In this document: piece after piece, positions 37,414 to 50,000 of the stretch
Numbering within the stretch: position 1 is the first letter of the stretch
Layout of the letters: every line of letters starts with the position of its first letter
Assembly: GCA_963402885.1 (NCBI GenBank)
Contig: OY727097.1
Location: forward strand, 31,489,401-31,553,400
DNA length: 64,000 nucleotides
Direction: 5' to 3'
DNA from: Antedon bifida
Lineage: Eukaryota; Echinodermata; Crinoidea; Comatulida; Antedonidae
The notes under the pieces: model-generated
Seen by the model: the letters and a program-made list of their open reading frames with translations, nothing else
Databases searched by the model: none
What the model was told of the DNA's origin: nothing
Translations under genes and position numbers: made by a program

Positions 37414-37943
37414 ATTTCCTCAGCAGACCCCGGATGTTACGAAACGCCAAAAGAGCATTTTAAATTTGTAGTAACTTTTTTTAACATTGCCATTGGTTTT
37501 TGTTCATGATGTTAAATACAGTAGTAGGCCTATACTCTGTATTGCTGTTTCACTATTTCGAATAAAACACTATTAACCAAACACGTAAAATCTAGAACTT
37601 TTTATTTTCCAAGACAAAATTGGATTACAGAGCAAAGAGACAAATATTTAAGTACACACTACAGTTGTATTAACTACTTTCATTAAATTGTAGCCAACTG
37701 TATCTGCAACATCAATAAAAAATCAATAAAAAATAAATTAAATCTATTTGTGTATAAATATAAATGTATAGAAAAGGTGGTATGGAAACAACGCTTTAAA
37801 TTATTGTACATCATTCATTTTAAGAATAAAATAGTCTACATAGTCTAAAGTTTTGTTAAAACTATTTCCTTGTAAAATGAACGGCAATAAGGTGAAGTGG
37901 TGTAGGCATTGAAAACAATTATAAAATGTTTGCATAATCTATT
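37414..37943. other. Spacer between THOC2 and HPF1 (530 bp, head-to-tail)
   Basis: This must hold the HPF1 3' untranslated region and the THOC2 promoter and 5' leader. A minus-strand AATAAA-type signal lies near 37600, which would leave less than 200 bases for the THOC2 promoter. No TATA-like element was assigned. Confidence 0.5.
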
Positions 37944-40900
37944 TCACAGCTGGCTAACATTATCTACATTTCTTTGAGCCAAATGTGCTTCAAGTATTTC
38001 CCAGAATTCCTCCCTTTCTAGCAACTGGTACGCAACTGATAACAGGTTCTTGATAGTTTTGTGAAAGACGTCGCCACCATACGAGAACAGATCCAAGCCT
38101 AACTCGTAGCCTTGCCCGTAATCACACTCATCATTAGCAAACTGAACTATTGTTGTCAGTTCTTGCAGTGCCTCAAATTTCTTCATTCTTACTTCTTCAT
38201 TTTTGCTGTCGGCAATACTCTTAAACATTTTCTTTAGAGATGCTGCAAAAGAACAAAATTTTATTTTGTTATTCAATTTTAAGAGTTCGTCTTTCTGTCG
38301 CTAATTGTGTTATAGTACAAAATGTCTATCTTCAAATGCCTGGTTTCGTTGTTTTATTCGGTACTCAAAAAAATATTTCAGGATGACCTATAAAGCTAAA
38401 ACAGCTAAACAGTTTGAAAGGGATCTTTAACAAGCAATTTGAGTTACAAAAAAAGGAATAAATACAATACAATAGTTATTTAGAATACAAATTAGGTCAA
38501 GTTTGCTTTTTTGTTGTACAGCAACTTGAAATGACCTACCATTGGTCTCAGGAATTGGCCTGTAACCCACATCATTCTCATCCACCTTAACAACAATCCC
38601 TGCACTATGGAAGGTTTTAGCTACCACCAGTCTCTCTCTTGCTTTCATAGCTGCTGTCTTTACATCTAGACTGTAGTCATGCTTCTTAGCAAACCCACAC
38701 AGTTCTTTTGACAGCTTCTCAAGTGATTGCTTCTTTTTACTGTCTTTAATCTTTCCAATAGCAACATCCAATTGAAGTCTATTAAAAATAAAAATATCAT
38801 GAGACAGTTTCACACTAACAACTGGATGTTCAAAGAGGCCCCCCCAAATTCTATTTTTACCATAAAACACATTCAGAAGCAGAGTACAGCAGACTCCCTT
38901 ATTAAGGGAAAATTTTCCTGTGAAACAAATGAGGAGGAATATATGTTTTAACACTATGGCCAACCCCTATTCAGGGGACACTTTATCAAGGGGACACTTT
39001 CATGTGAAATGAACAAGGGGTAGTATATGTTATAACACTATGGCTAATTCCTTTTCAGGGAACACCTTTATTAAGGGGAATTCCTGGAAAACCAGACCAG
39101 ATATATTATGCCAGCCCACAGGTCTCTCGATATTGACTGTACTTGCGAAGGCAACGTGTGCGTGTGTATGTTTTCTCACTTACTTGGTGGCAGCAAACAA
39201 GTTCTCTCCCTGTGGCGTAAACAGGTTGTTGACCTTTGATTTATTTGAAGCTACAAACACTGGAGCCTTTTTAGGTTCATCTCTAATGAAAGATTAGACA
39301 ATGGATAACTATTACCTATTGTTCATCAAATGCATTTAATATGTGAAAAGCTTATACAACTGATTTGGCATATTCAATTCAACTTTATATTACACAAACT
39401 GTCCATATGAAACATATACATACAATCAAAAAGAAAGACAAAGCATTATGTGACAACCATCATGGAGAGAGGACTAAGAATTATCTGTTGACATATAGTG
39501 CCTCTCTCCACTTATATATTAGATATATTTTGGATGCAAACAATCAGTCAGATACAGGCCTATACAAGATTAGAACCTGCAAACTCTGCCACTATGGCAC
39601 ATCGTTAACAACCCACCAATCAATACCTGTAATATCCAAGGTGAAACTGTGAGTCATCATCGCCCTTGACAACGGTTTGAAACTCAGGAGGGTCATAGTA
39701 ATAGCGATAATGAAGAACATAGTTTGGTCGTTTGTTTTTAGTTGCTGATAGTTTGCCAGAAAGAACGTCGTAAGGCCCAACAAGTTGAAGACCTAAGTCT
39801 ATTAATGCATCTGAAAATCAAATAATGTTAATGTAATAAGAAATATATATTGTATATAAAAAGCTGTGGTATTTTCTCATAAACCTCAAGTAAAGCTCTG
39901 TCTGCACTATCAAACTAGTTTGACCAAAAAAAAGTGTTATGTGCCCAAATATGGTAGTGATATGCCCAAATATGACATCATCATGTCCATATATGGGCAC
40001 ATCACATTTTTTTGTCACATAAAGTTTAATAGTGTAGACAAGGCTTTAATTTATTATCATATCATCATTATTATAATAGAGCAAACTTAACTGAATATTA
40101 ATATTTTATTAGCCCGTTCCTACCAGATGGAGACGATTCATTTTGCGTTTTGCAAAAATCCCAAAAGTCGTAAAAGTCTTGTGGCATGAAGACCTTAAAC
40201 TTCCATTCTATTTCCTCCTTGATGTCCATAGAGGGCGGTGTTGGTGGACATTCTAAAACAACTTCATCTACAAGAATAAAATTATATTAAAATGAATTTA
40301 TAAATTGATTAATATATCTGGATTTGAAAAAGGTCACAACATTTGTTTCTCTTAGGTTAAAAAATAAGGTAAAATTTTTCTATTAATTTTTTTTTCTTTA
40401 TGTGCTGCTTTAACAATGGGACTACTGATTAGTTATTATCCATACTTTCATTGCTTTTTCCCTCATTGCCTTTTCCTTCCTCCTTGCTTTCTTCTGTATT
40501 GTTTTCTTCCTCAACCTTATTTTTTTCCTCCTTGTTTTCACTTGGTGGTGTTTCACTCTCCTGACTATCATCATCTATTTTCCTTTTCTTTTTTGGTGAC
40601 GAATCAATCTTGAAATTTAAATGAAAATTATAATTAATAAAAATATAAAGTTAGTATTTAAAAATAGGCTAGGCCTTTATCTGACATTTATTTTATTTAT
40701 TTAACCACACTAAACATCAGGGATTGATACTGTATTTAATGCAATTAAATAGGCGCCCTCTACTCAGTCTACGTCCAAAGGCAAGTGACTGTGGCCCTCT
40801 CTCCCCTTCATTCCCAACAACATACATACAGACAGTGCAAGCCTGGAATAGAAGACATGTGTGTGTGATACTATCACTGATAGGCCTAGCGGGAGGCCTA

Positions 40901-41135
40901 GCCCACAACAACACAAAATTAAGTCACTTACATTAATGTCAGGCTTTCTTTTGGGATGAGAAAACTGTTTGAAATGATCTGGGTTTTTCCTGTAACAATT
41001 TGACCCATATTTACAGAGAGGAAATTTGGTTTCGTCTCCATTTTTATTGGATAACAGATTTTCTTCTTTTTCCTTCTCCATGTTTCGCGCCGTTTCAAAG
41101 TTGAGTGTTTTTGTTTTTGGATGAGACGAATTCAT
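37944..41135 (-). CDS. HPF1: Histone PARylation factor 1 with an N-terminal PBZ zinc finger
   Basis: Seven coding exons: 41135-40932, 40608-40446, 40267-40124, 39810-39627, 39282-39184, 38778-38540, 38242-37944; 443 residues (human 346). HPF1 docks on PARP1/PARP2 at DNA breaks, completes their active site and directs ADP-ribosylation to serine. The C-terminal ~310 residues follow human HPF1: [56 protein letters not shown] and [11 protein letters not shown]. Glu383 in the last motif corresponds to the catalytic human Glu284. Exon 1 encodes a PBZ finger, Cys41, Cys47, His54, His60 (C-x5-C-x6-H-x5-H, with YGSNCYR), which binds poly(ADP-ribose) in other proteins. A charged linker in exon 2 contains SPKKKRKID, a likely nuclear signal. 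Human HPF1 has no PBZ; I recall but cannot verify that some insect orthologues do. The start is the first ATG of an open exon 1. Confidence 0.95.
38895..39080. repeat. Two diverged ~86-bp tandem units in HPF1 intron 5
   Basis: Unit 1 (about 38897-38982) and unit 2 (about 38983-39066) share CTTAT(T/C)AAGGG, TGTGAAA, AACACTATGGC and TTCAGGG(G/A)ACAC; a third start follows. This is probably part of an old dispersed element that extends to about 39140. Confidence 0.6.
39891..40048. mobile_element. MITE family 1, copy in HPF1 intron 3
   Basis: TAAAGCTCTGTCTGCACTATC ... GTTTAATAGTGTAGACAAGGCTTTAA, with two internal units. Confidence 0.8.
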
Positions 41136-44004
41136 TAATGTTAAAGGTATTTCCTCTTTTAATTTTGTAAAACAAAATAAACAATAAATAATTACAACTA
41201 GCCATACGTATTATATATTTATAAAAAAATAAAAATAATCTATATCATTACTTAGTATCTGAAAAGCTACATAAAACGATTTATTTAATAAGGTAAAAAT
41301 ATAATTTCATACAACAAAATGGTTCATTCCAAAATTGTATTCTAGCCTGACCTTTGACCTCATTTGTAAATAAAAAGCAGGAAGAAGTGTCGTGTGATGT
41401 TTACTCATGATTCAATGGGTATGCATGTTGTCTAAGTTGAATTTTATGTAAAGATACCTCATGAATAAATGTAAGTCCAATGTTTGTTTTTATCTTGAAT
41501 AATAAATAAAGAATAACATTATTTAGTTGGATTTTAAGGCCACCTATATATGTGTATTTTGTATCCGCCTGCTCCAACACTCTCTAGCCTAACACATAGT
41601 CATAACATAACAACCAACCCATCATCCTGCTGTTGTTATTTAATCCCTCCCTGTTCTATTGTTGCTTTCCAACCTACTGTAGGATGGCCTAGCTTTTTAA
41701 ACTGATATATAAGCTATATAAACTATAGAATAACAGGTACAATGAATTTAAAATATCATTTAATAATCATATGCCTGCTATCCAATCAATATCATCTGAA
41801 TTGGTGTTTTTTAAGTCATCTCATAATAATTATTTTCAATTTCAAAAATGCAATTTGTTGAACTGGTCTCACCACCGCTGTACTGTACATAATTTATTTC
41901 TAATGGAAAATATTTATTTTATGTTAAATCAATATAATTTGTCTTTTATCAATTATTATATTTTTTTTTACTTTAATTCTGCATTTAGCTCAAGATATTG
42001 GCAGTTGTCCTTCATGAGTCTATTTGAAGCTTTTCGCCCAAAACCGTCCCTTTTAAATGAGTAAGGAATCAATGTATTGTCATGCGCTTAGTTCTGTTGT
42101 ATTTATTTACTAAGTCACTCACATCGCATGACCAAGCCTTGTATGTCAACCGTCATGTGCTTAGTTCTGCTTATTTTTTTTTGCTCACATCGCATGCAAC
42201 CCTTGCATTTTACCAAAAGAAAAATAATATTAAATTTTGAAAATAATATTAATTATTATAAAATCGAAAGGCAAATTTCTGAAAAAAATGACAATGCTGT
42301 AGATATTAATATTATAAATATATATATATTACCGGTATTATTTTCCTTTTTTAATAAAAGTGAAATAACAAAATTTACCATTTCATTACAATTCAATAAA
42401 AGATTATAGAGTAATTCAAGATAATAATGTTTGTATAATTGTGCTTTAAAGCAGTAGCACAAATTGTCATCATTTCACAAAATTTCATGACCAAAAATTG
42501 AGTAAATGCAGCACAAAAAAAAGCCTATTTAAATTAAAATAAATGTAAGCTTCTAAAACAAAAAGGTGAGCACCACTGCTAACATTATATAATCTTTATA
42601 TAGTAATTTTAATTTTAGGTAATAAATTACAACCACTATAAAGTAAGTGATCTTTAATAATTATTTAATTTATTTCAAATTTACAGAGATAACAACTTCC
42701 AGGAATGAGTTGACACTAAAAGACAATATAAATACATTCAGAGCATATTCATAATTTTTTTATCTTAAATACATACACTCAGAAATTATAAAATCACTAT
42801 CATCATAAAGCTTAGCATTGGGCCACAATTGCACTGACAAGAACCATGTCATTCAAAACAAACTAATTCATTGATTTTATGAGCCATAAAGCTAATCTAT
42901 GTGTGAGTTTACATATGTATGTTTTTGTAAATATCAGTATATTGATCCTTTTAGCCGAAAAACAGAACAGCACTGCTGTAGCACTAGATTAGTATATGCA
43001 GAATGCTGTCACAAAATCTGGACTGTACCATTATATGAAACAGGGATGTGCTACCTGTATTTTGTTTTAATGAATATATTACAGAGAGTACCAGTACTTA
43101 TAAATATTGCTATTTCAGATAATGAAAATAATTATATTCACACCACATTGGTCTAGTACAGTAGTGCTGGTAGGGTTGTTTACCGGTTTTTATTCTGAAT
43201 TAATTTGACAAGACCATATTGTAATATGGTTTTGTACAAAGATTTATATTGAGTTTGAACACTTACATTAAGGTAAGTAAAGATGTATCAGAACGAAGAA
43301 CGCAACAATATTGTTTGAATTCAACGTATTGTATCAATCTTTCTACTGTATGTTTGATGAAATACTATAGTGACGGCATCTTGTAATCAGGTTCAACTAA
43401 ATACTATAGTGACGGCATCTTGTAATCAAGTTCAACTATAAAATGTATCTTTTTTAACTTCTTTTTGTAATGTTTTGCATTTTTTTAAATATTTCTTATT
43501 GTTTTGTTTGTAGATAGATAGATATAGATATTTAACACAAGATTTATTGCATGGATTTTATATTTTCTTTCTTTCATTATAATGTTATTTTTATGTTTTT
43601 ACTTCTGATTTCACATTAGTACATAATAATTGGCAGTTATTTTAAGTATGCGCTTACAAATACAATATGTTCTGTAAATTGATTTATTAGAATCATCAGA
43701 AAAACCAGTAGAACGACCAGAACAGTAATCAAATTTATGCGCATTTATTTCATTTGTAAATCATTTCATGCTATACATATCACTTGAATTATACTAAGTT
43801 ACCCACACAAATTTTATATGAATGAATGAATATGAATTTTGAATGAATTTTTATATACAATTTTAATTGTAGAGAATAGACAATTTTCTATTGAATAAAT
43901 GAATGGATATTTTCAAAGGCATTTTAACCGGGTAAGTGACATACTATTCTTCCCTGCTTTAACACATTCATTTCGTGTTACTCTTTAGGGTAGAACTAGC
44001 ACCA
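41136..44004. other. Divergent spacer between HPF1 and the CLC gene
   Basis: About 2.9 kb, with the two genes reading away from each other, so both promoters must be here. The sequence is AT-rich and no motif was assigned. Small diverged repeats lie at about 42083-42190 (two 'cttagttctg...cacatcgcatg' units) and 43360-43437 (two 39-bp units). A 33-base word at about 42270 matches one at 1981. Just upstream of the CLC start, an ATG at 43903 with a GTAAGT donor at 43932 could join in frame to the acceptor at 43988 across a 57-base intron; this would add a short N-terminus but is unproven. Confidence 0.5.
43360..43437. repeat. Two tandem 39-bp units
   Basis: 'aaatactatagtgacggcatc...ttcaact' occurs twice in direct succession with one or two changes. 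Confidence 0.8.
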
Positions 44005-47000
44005 ATGGAAAGCTCAAGATTACTAGAAGATACTGACAATTCTGATATCAATGGATATCAAAGCACATTCAATGATCCTGAAGATGATGATGAATTATTG
44101 GACATCACCGATGAAAGATATCGGTCATCCTCAAAACGAGCAAAAATTGACCTTTCTCAGGGTGAGAAAATTATCATACTCATTTGAATAACCATCTGGG
44201 GCAGGGAGGGAGTGCAACCTTCATTTTCAATGGGGTTCTTACAGTACTAGAAGCATGGAAGTCTGTTTATTTTAAATTGATTTGAGTCTAAAGCTCTGTC
44301 TACACTATCAAACTAGTTTGAAAACAAAAGTTTGATGAGCCCAAATATTGTAGTGATATGCCCAAATATGGTAGTGATATGACATGATCATGTCCATATA
44401 TAGGCATATCACATTTTTTTGTCACATAAAATTTGATAGTGTAGACACGCTTTATAAAACTCTCTTTTTGAATTTTCCGAATACTACAGTATATTTCATT
44501 AGTTTGATTTTGAATTTAATTAAAATGTTTACTACATAGTAAAAATTGTATCACATAAGAAAATATTATTAAAATTTTGTTAACAAATTGAACAATTCAT
44601 GATAATGATATGTCTTAAGAAAATGATAATATAAAAATGAAATAAAATATGCGCACTAAGTATGTTGAGTATCAAAGTGTGTAAGTGATTCTCATGAGAC
44701 TTGAAAATCGTAATAGCAGCTTTAGATGGGTTATACCATTATTCAAACAGGAGATTTACAGCTTAGCTATTTACGTCACTGTTTTATAGCTTTGTAAATT
44801 CAATCGTAAAACAATTTGTTGATGGTAGATTTTTTTTTCAAAGTAAAATGTGTTTAAATGATAATGTGAGTATATGCAGTAAGGAGAAGTCTTAAATTGT
44901 GATTTTTACTTTTTATTACAATTAATGATTACCATATCCTCTCATAATAATCTAAGAATATATTATGTATTTCTTTCACTTTATTTTGCAGGTAGCTCAT
45001 TGGTCGATACATTTGAGGCGATGTTGCCAGGCAACGACAAATATGAAGATTTTTACACCATAGATTGGCTTCACGATAAAAACCGATCCATGCAAAGACA
45101 AAAAAAGATACGCTATAAGCGGAAACAATCGTGGTGGGCTCGTATCGTTGCATCCATTGATGATGGGTCTGGTTGGCTTGTTGTCCTATTGGTTGGTATT
45201 GCAGCAGGTAGGTCATAGGTCATTTCAAGTAAATGTCAGGAATATTTACTTTGATTTGGTAGCTTTTAGGATTGATGTTTGGTGTATTATTTCAGTTATC
45301 TGCTAAGTTAATAGCATATAGATAACCATCATAAGTTTGTATACTATGAACATTAAGAAATAACTATGTATGTAAATATTGTATTGGTTCTTGAAAATCC
45401 TGTCCTGCATGAGCATGACCAAGTCAGAATTGTCAATTATTGTTTACTTTTATACAACTTTTTAGGAACATGTGCCGGTATTATTGACATCGGCACAGGC
45501 TGGATGAGTGACTTAAAAGATGGTGTCTGTCGTAAAGCCTTCTGGCTGAATGCAGAACAGTGTTGTTGGGCATCAAATTTAACGTTCGGTGTTACACAGT
45601 GCCCTCACTGGTACACGTGGGCAGAGCTACTTGGTATTCAACATGAAGGGAGTAAAGATGAGAGCAATCTTGCATACGCTGTCAACTATGTATTTTTTGT
45701 GATGTTAGCGATGGTGATGGCATCAATGGCTGTGTTACTTGTTCGAGTTTTTGCGCCATATGCATGTGGTTCAGGAATCCCAGAGGTAAGGCTTAATGTA
45801 TCTAAATAAAGACATTGTATTGATTACAATTTGTGCAACTATCCTATGGTGACAAATATAGTTCTATAGTGGCCAGTGGCCATATTAACCATTCAGACTT
45901 AGGCTAAGGGAAACAAAAAAAACCCAAAAAATCTAAGTGAATACAATTTAAGGGAAATACTTAATATTTAAGGGAAATATCTCACTTAAGTTTGATTGGT
46001 GAATACTGCCACTGGAGTGCTAGACTGGTGGCATATTAGTTTGAGGCACATATTTCAAAATAATACTCAAAATGTCCATCTCAGCCACCAACTTATACTA
46101 TTATTATCTTTCACAGATTAAAACAATTTTAAGTGGTTTTATAATACGAGGTTATCTAGGAAAATGGACCCTGCTAATTAAGTCTATGACTATGATGTTA
46201 GCAGTCGCTGCTGGTCTAAGTCTGGGCAAGGAAGGTCCACTGGTTCATGTTGCCTGTTGCTGTGGAAACATTTTTTCATATTTGTTTCCAAAGTATGGAA
46301 CAAATGAAGCAAAGAAGAGAGAGGTAAACATTTGAAAAACCTTATTTCTAACAATTACAAATTGTAACCTAACTCACTATGCTTGGTGGTCTTTTTTCAC
46401 TCATGTGTATAAATATATTTAGAGCAAAAAGACAGGGGTGGTTTAATTTGTTTAAATATATTCTTTGTAACAGGTATTGTCAGCAGCATCCGCAGCAGGT
46501 GTGTCTGTAGCCTTTGGTGCTCCTATTGGTGGTATATTGTTCAGTCTAGAGGAGGTATGTATCTGTGGCCATATTCAACAATCACACTTAGGCTAAGTGT
46601 ACTCGAAAAAGAAATACCTCACTTAAGTGTGGTTGGTAATTCCTTCTTTTAATTATGTATGTGATGTATCTGGACCTTGGGATTGAAAGACATATTAGCG
46701 GTATTTAATTTTAGAAAATTTGATGGAAGCAAACAAAGTTTCACAGAGCATCACACATCCAATTCATGTCTTACAAACATAAATTGCATTATGTTATAGA
46801 AAAGTCAAAACTAAGTTTGTACCTTTTAAATGTGTTTCTATCTACAGGTTAGCTACTATTTCCCACTGAAGACATTGTGGCGTTCTTTTTTCTGTGCCCT
46901 TGTTGCGGCCTTTGTACTCCGAGCCATCAATCCGTTTAGTACTGATCATCTTGTTATGTTTTACATCGATTACAACAATCCATGGTTTATTTGGGAACTT

Positions 47001-50000
47001 TTCCCGTTCATTTTGCTCGGAATTTTTGGGGTAAGTGATATTTTTTATTTATTTATATTGTTGTTGAATATTACCATAGATAATTACAAGACATGAATAC
47101 TTCTTATATAAATCTTAAATTAATCATTAATATTTCATTTTATAGGGTCTATATGGTGCTTTGTTTAATTATTGTAACTTAAAATGGTGCAGATACCGAA
47201 AAACTTCTTCACTTGGCAACTATGCTATTTCAGAGGTATGTTCATTTTTATTTTGGCCTTGACCTTGAACTAGACTGAGGTTAATATTAGAACTTGTTTT
47301 TAAGTTGAGTGCAACAATAAACTTTTTTTTCTGACAACATATATTACTCATTAGTGGCGATGATTTGCTGTTTGGAGTGAAATAAATAAATAAAATAAAT
47401 ATGTTTCTCATATTTCATGTGTATAATCATTTTGATTTCTCTGTTTTAGGTTGTATTGTTAACCTTTATTACAGCTATTATCAGCTATCTTAATCCGTAC
47501 ACTAAGCAGAATACAAGCGAACTCATTGCGCAACTTTTTCAGAATTGTGGCCCAGAAGACGATGTCAATTTATGGTTTGTAAATTCACCAATTTATTCAT
47601 TAATTCTTTCTTTTCATTCATTCTTTCATTTCATTCTTCATTCATTCATTCATTCAATCTTTCATTCATTCAATCTTTCATTCATTCATTCAATCTTTCA
47701 TTTTTTCATTCTTTCTTTTCATTCATTCAATCTTTCATTTTTTCATTCTCTCTTTTCATTCATTCAATCTTTCATTTTTTCATTCTTTCTTTTCATTCAT
47801 TCAATCTTTCATTCAATTTTACATTCCTACATTCTTTTTTTCTTTCATTAATTGGTTGAATGTAAATTGATGTTTCAAGTTTAGCAAAAAAGAAGTTATT
47901 TTACATAAGGCTTTTTTCTCTCTTTCTATTTTGCAGTGACTATCGACGGAACATTACAGATGTTGATAAGAACAGCTGGCCAGGAGCTGTTGCCGGGCCT
48001 GGACTGTATACAGCCATGTGGCAGTTATCCTTAGCACTTGTTTTCAAGGCTGTTATCACAGTGTTTACATTTGGTATTAAGGTACCAGCTGGCTTGTTTA
48101 TTCCGAGTATGGCTGTTGGCGCTATCATTGGAAGGATTTTGGGTATCGGAATTGAGCAGCTTGCAGTGTGAGCAGATTTGTTTTTTTTTTATTGATAAAA
48201 ATAAGAAATTCATTTAAATAACTCGTAATCATATGAGGAGATACAAATAAACACCAACAAAAGGTGTAAGAAATTATCAACAATATTGAATATTCAAATA
48301 TAGAGTTATTGCAATTTTTGTGCATTTTTTATATACTGTATAATTATGTATTATGTATTGGCAAAGGAAATTAATGGACCAAATCTTTCTTTGACTTGAT
48401 TTCATATTTTTCAGACATAACCCAGACTTAATGATATTTAACTCATGCAAACCAACTGAGGCGTGTATAATGCCAGGGCTGTATGCTATGGTAGGGGCAG
48501 CTGCCACGTTAGGAGGTGTCACTAGAATGACAGGTACAGTACTTAAACACATGCTTACTCTGTTTTCTTTTTTCAATGTATGTGAGAGCTGGCCTTTCTT
48601 GTTTTGCAAGGCCATGTTTTGGCTGCCACAGCAGATCATCTGAAATATTTTCTTCTATATTGCGAAGACAGTGTCCAGCAAATGTCAGTCTTCTTCTTCT
48701 TTTGTGTAATCATAAACAAAAAATACTAATAGATAATGTAAAATAAGGTTGTTTTTTTTTTATTCATTCTGCTGTGGTGAATGTGGTTCCAGAATAAAAC
48801 CTTAATAAATTCCTTCTTCTGCATCTTCCATTCTTCATACAGTATATATGATTTAATTGTTACATTACAGTATCGTTAGTGGTCATTATGTTTGAGCTGA
48901 CCGGAGGATTGGAGTACATCGTACCACTGATGGTCGCTGTGATGGTCAGTAAGTGGGTAGGAGACGCTCTAGTACATGAAGGAATGTATCCTTTTATAAT
49001 TGAATGCAATGAGGACAAAATATAACACTCTTATTTTTTGTGTATCTCTTTATTGATGAAAAGCAGGAAATTACACATAAATTTTTGTAATAATATCTGA
49101 ATGGATCCTAGACATATTTCCTTAATGGCACTTTTAGTTATGATGGACATATTAAGCTTAATGGTTACCCATTTCTGGACAGTAAAAAGGAATTTATGTA
49201 TACAACACTTGCAGCTGATGTAATGAGGCCAAGGTAAATAAGGTTAACGCAATTAAATTTGTGTATTGTGTATTATACAGGGTTTTGAGCATTGATTCAT
49301 ACAGTATTACTAAGCAATGGTTTCAGTAGCATTCTGGAAACTTGCAGAGATTTGTTGTATATATAATAAATTATAAGAAAAGTAGTGGGCTCTAGACAAG
49401 CATGTAAAACAACAAAACTTTTATTCGGAAGAGAATGAATCATATGGTACGCTAAAGGTGCATGCATATATAACAAATACTTTAATGTTATTTTGTTTTT
49501 TTTAGGCGTTCAGATCCACCTTTGTCCTCGTTGACACAAGAAAGCATGACAGTTGAAGAAATAGGTATGTAATCATGCAACTGTTTATTTTACTAAACTG
49601 TTTTGTTTAGGATATGTAACCTTTGACCCTGTGTCGGGCACATTCAGGTTGAAATAGAACAACATAGGTTTTTATAGTAGTTATTTCTTCCAATTAATAC
49701 ATTTTTGTTTTTTTTTATAGAAAATATAATCACTGAGACGACCTACAACTCATATCCCGTAATAGTGTCTTCTGAGTCACAGAGACTTGTGGGATTGGTG
49801 TACAGACGCGACTTGACAATGGCGATAGGTAAGTTCCAAACCTCTCTCATCATATATTTTTTGTCACACTAGTTTGATAGTGTAGACAGAGCTTTAGGAA
49901 AATGTGTTTTAATGATATTTTCAATTTTTTAATTGTTTTTACATATTTTTTATATTCCATTTTAGCAAGTGCACGTGAGAATGACGAGGGAATTGTTAGC

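Noticed and set aside
47456..47859. Long plus-strand frames rich in Phe/His/Ser as a gene
   Set aside because: They arise from the TTCATTC repeat inside a well-supported intron.
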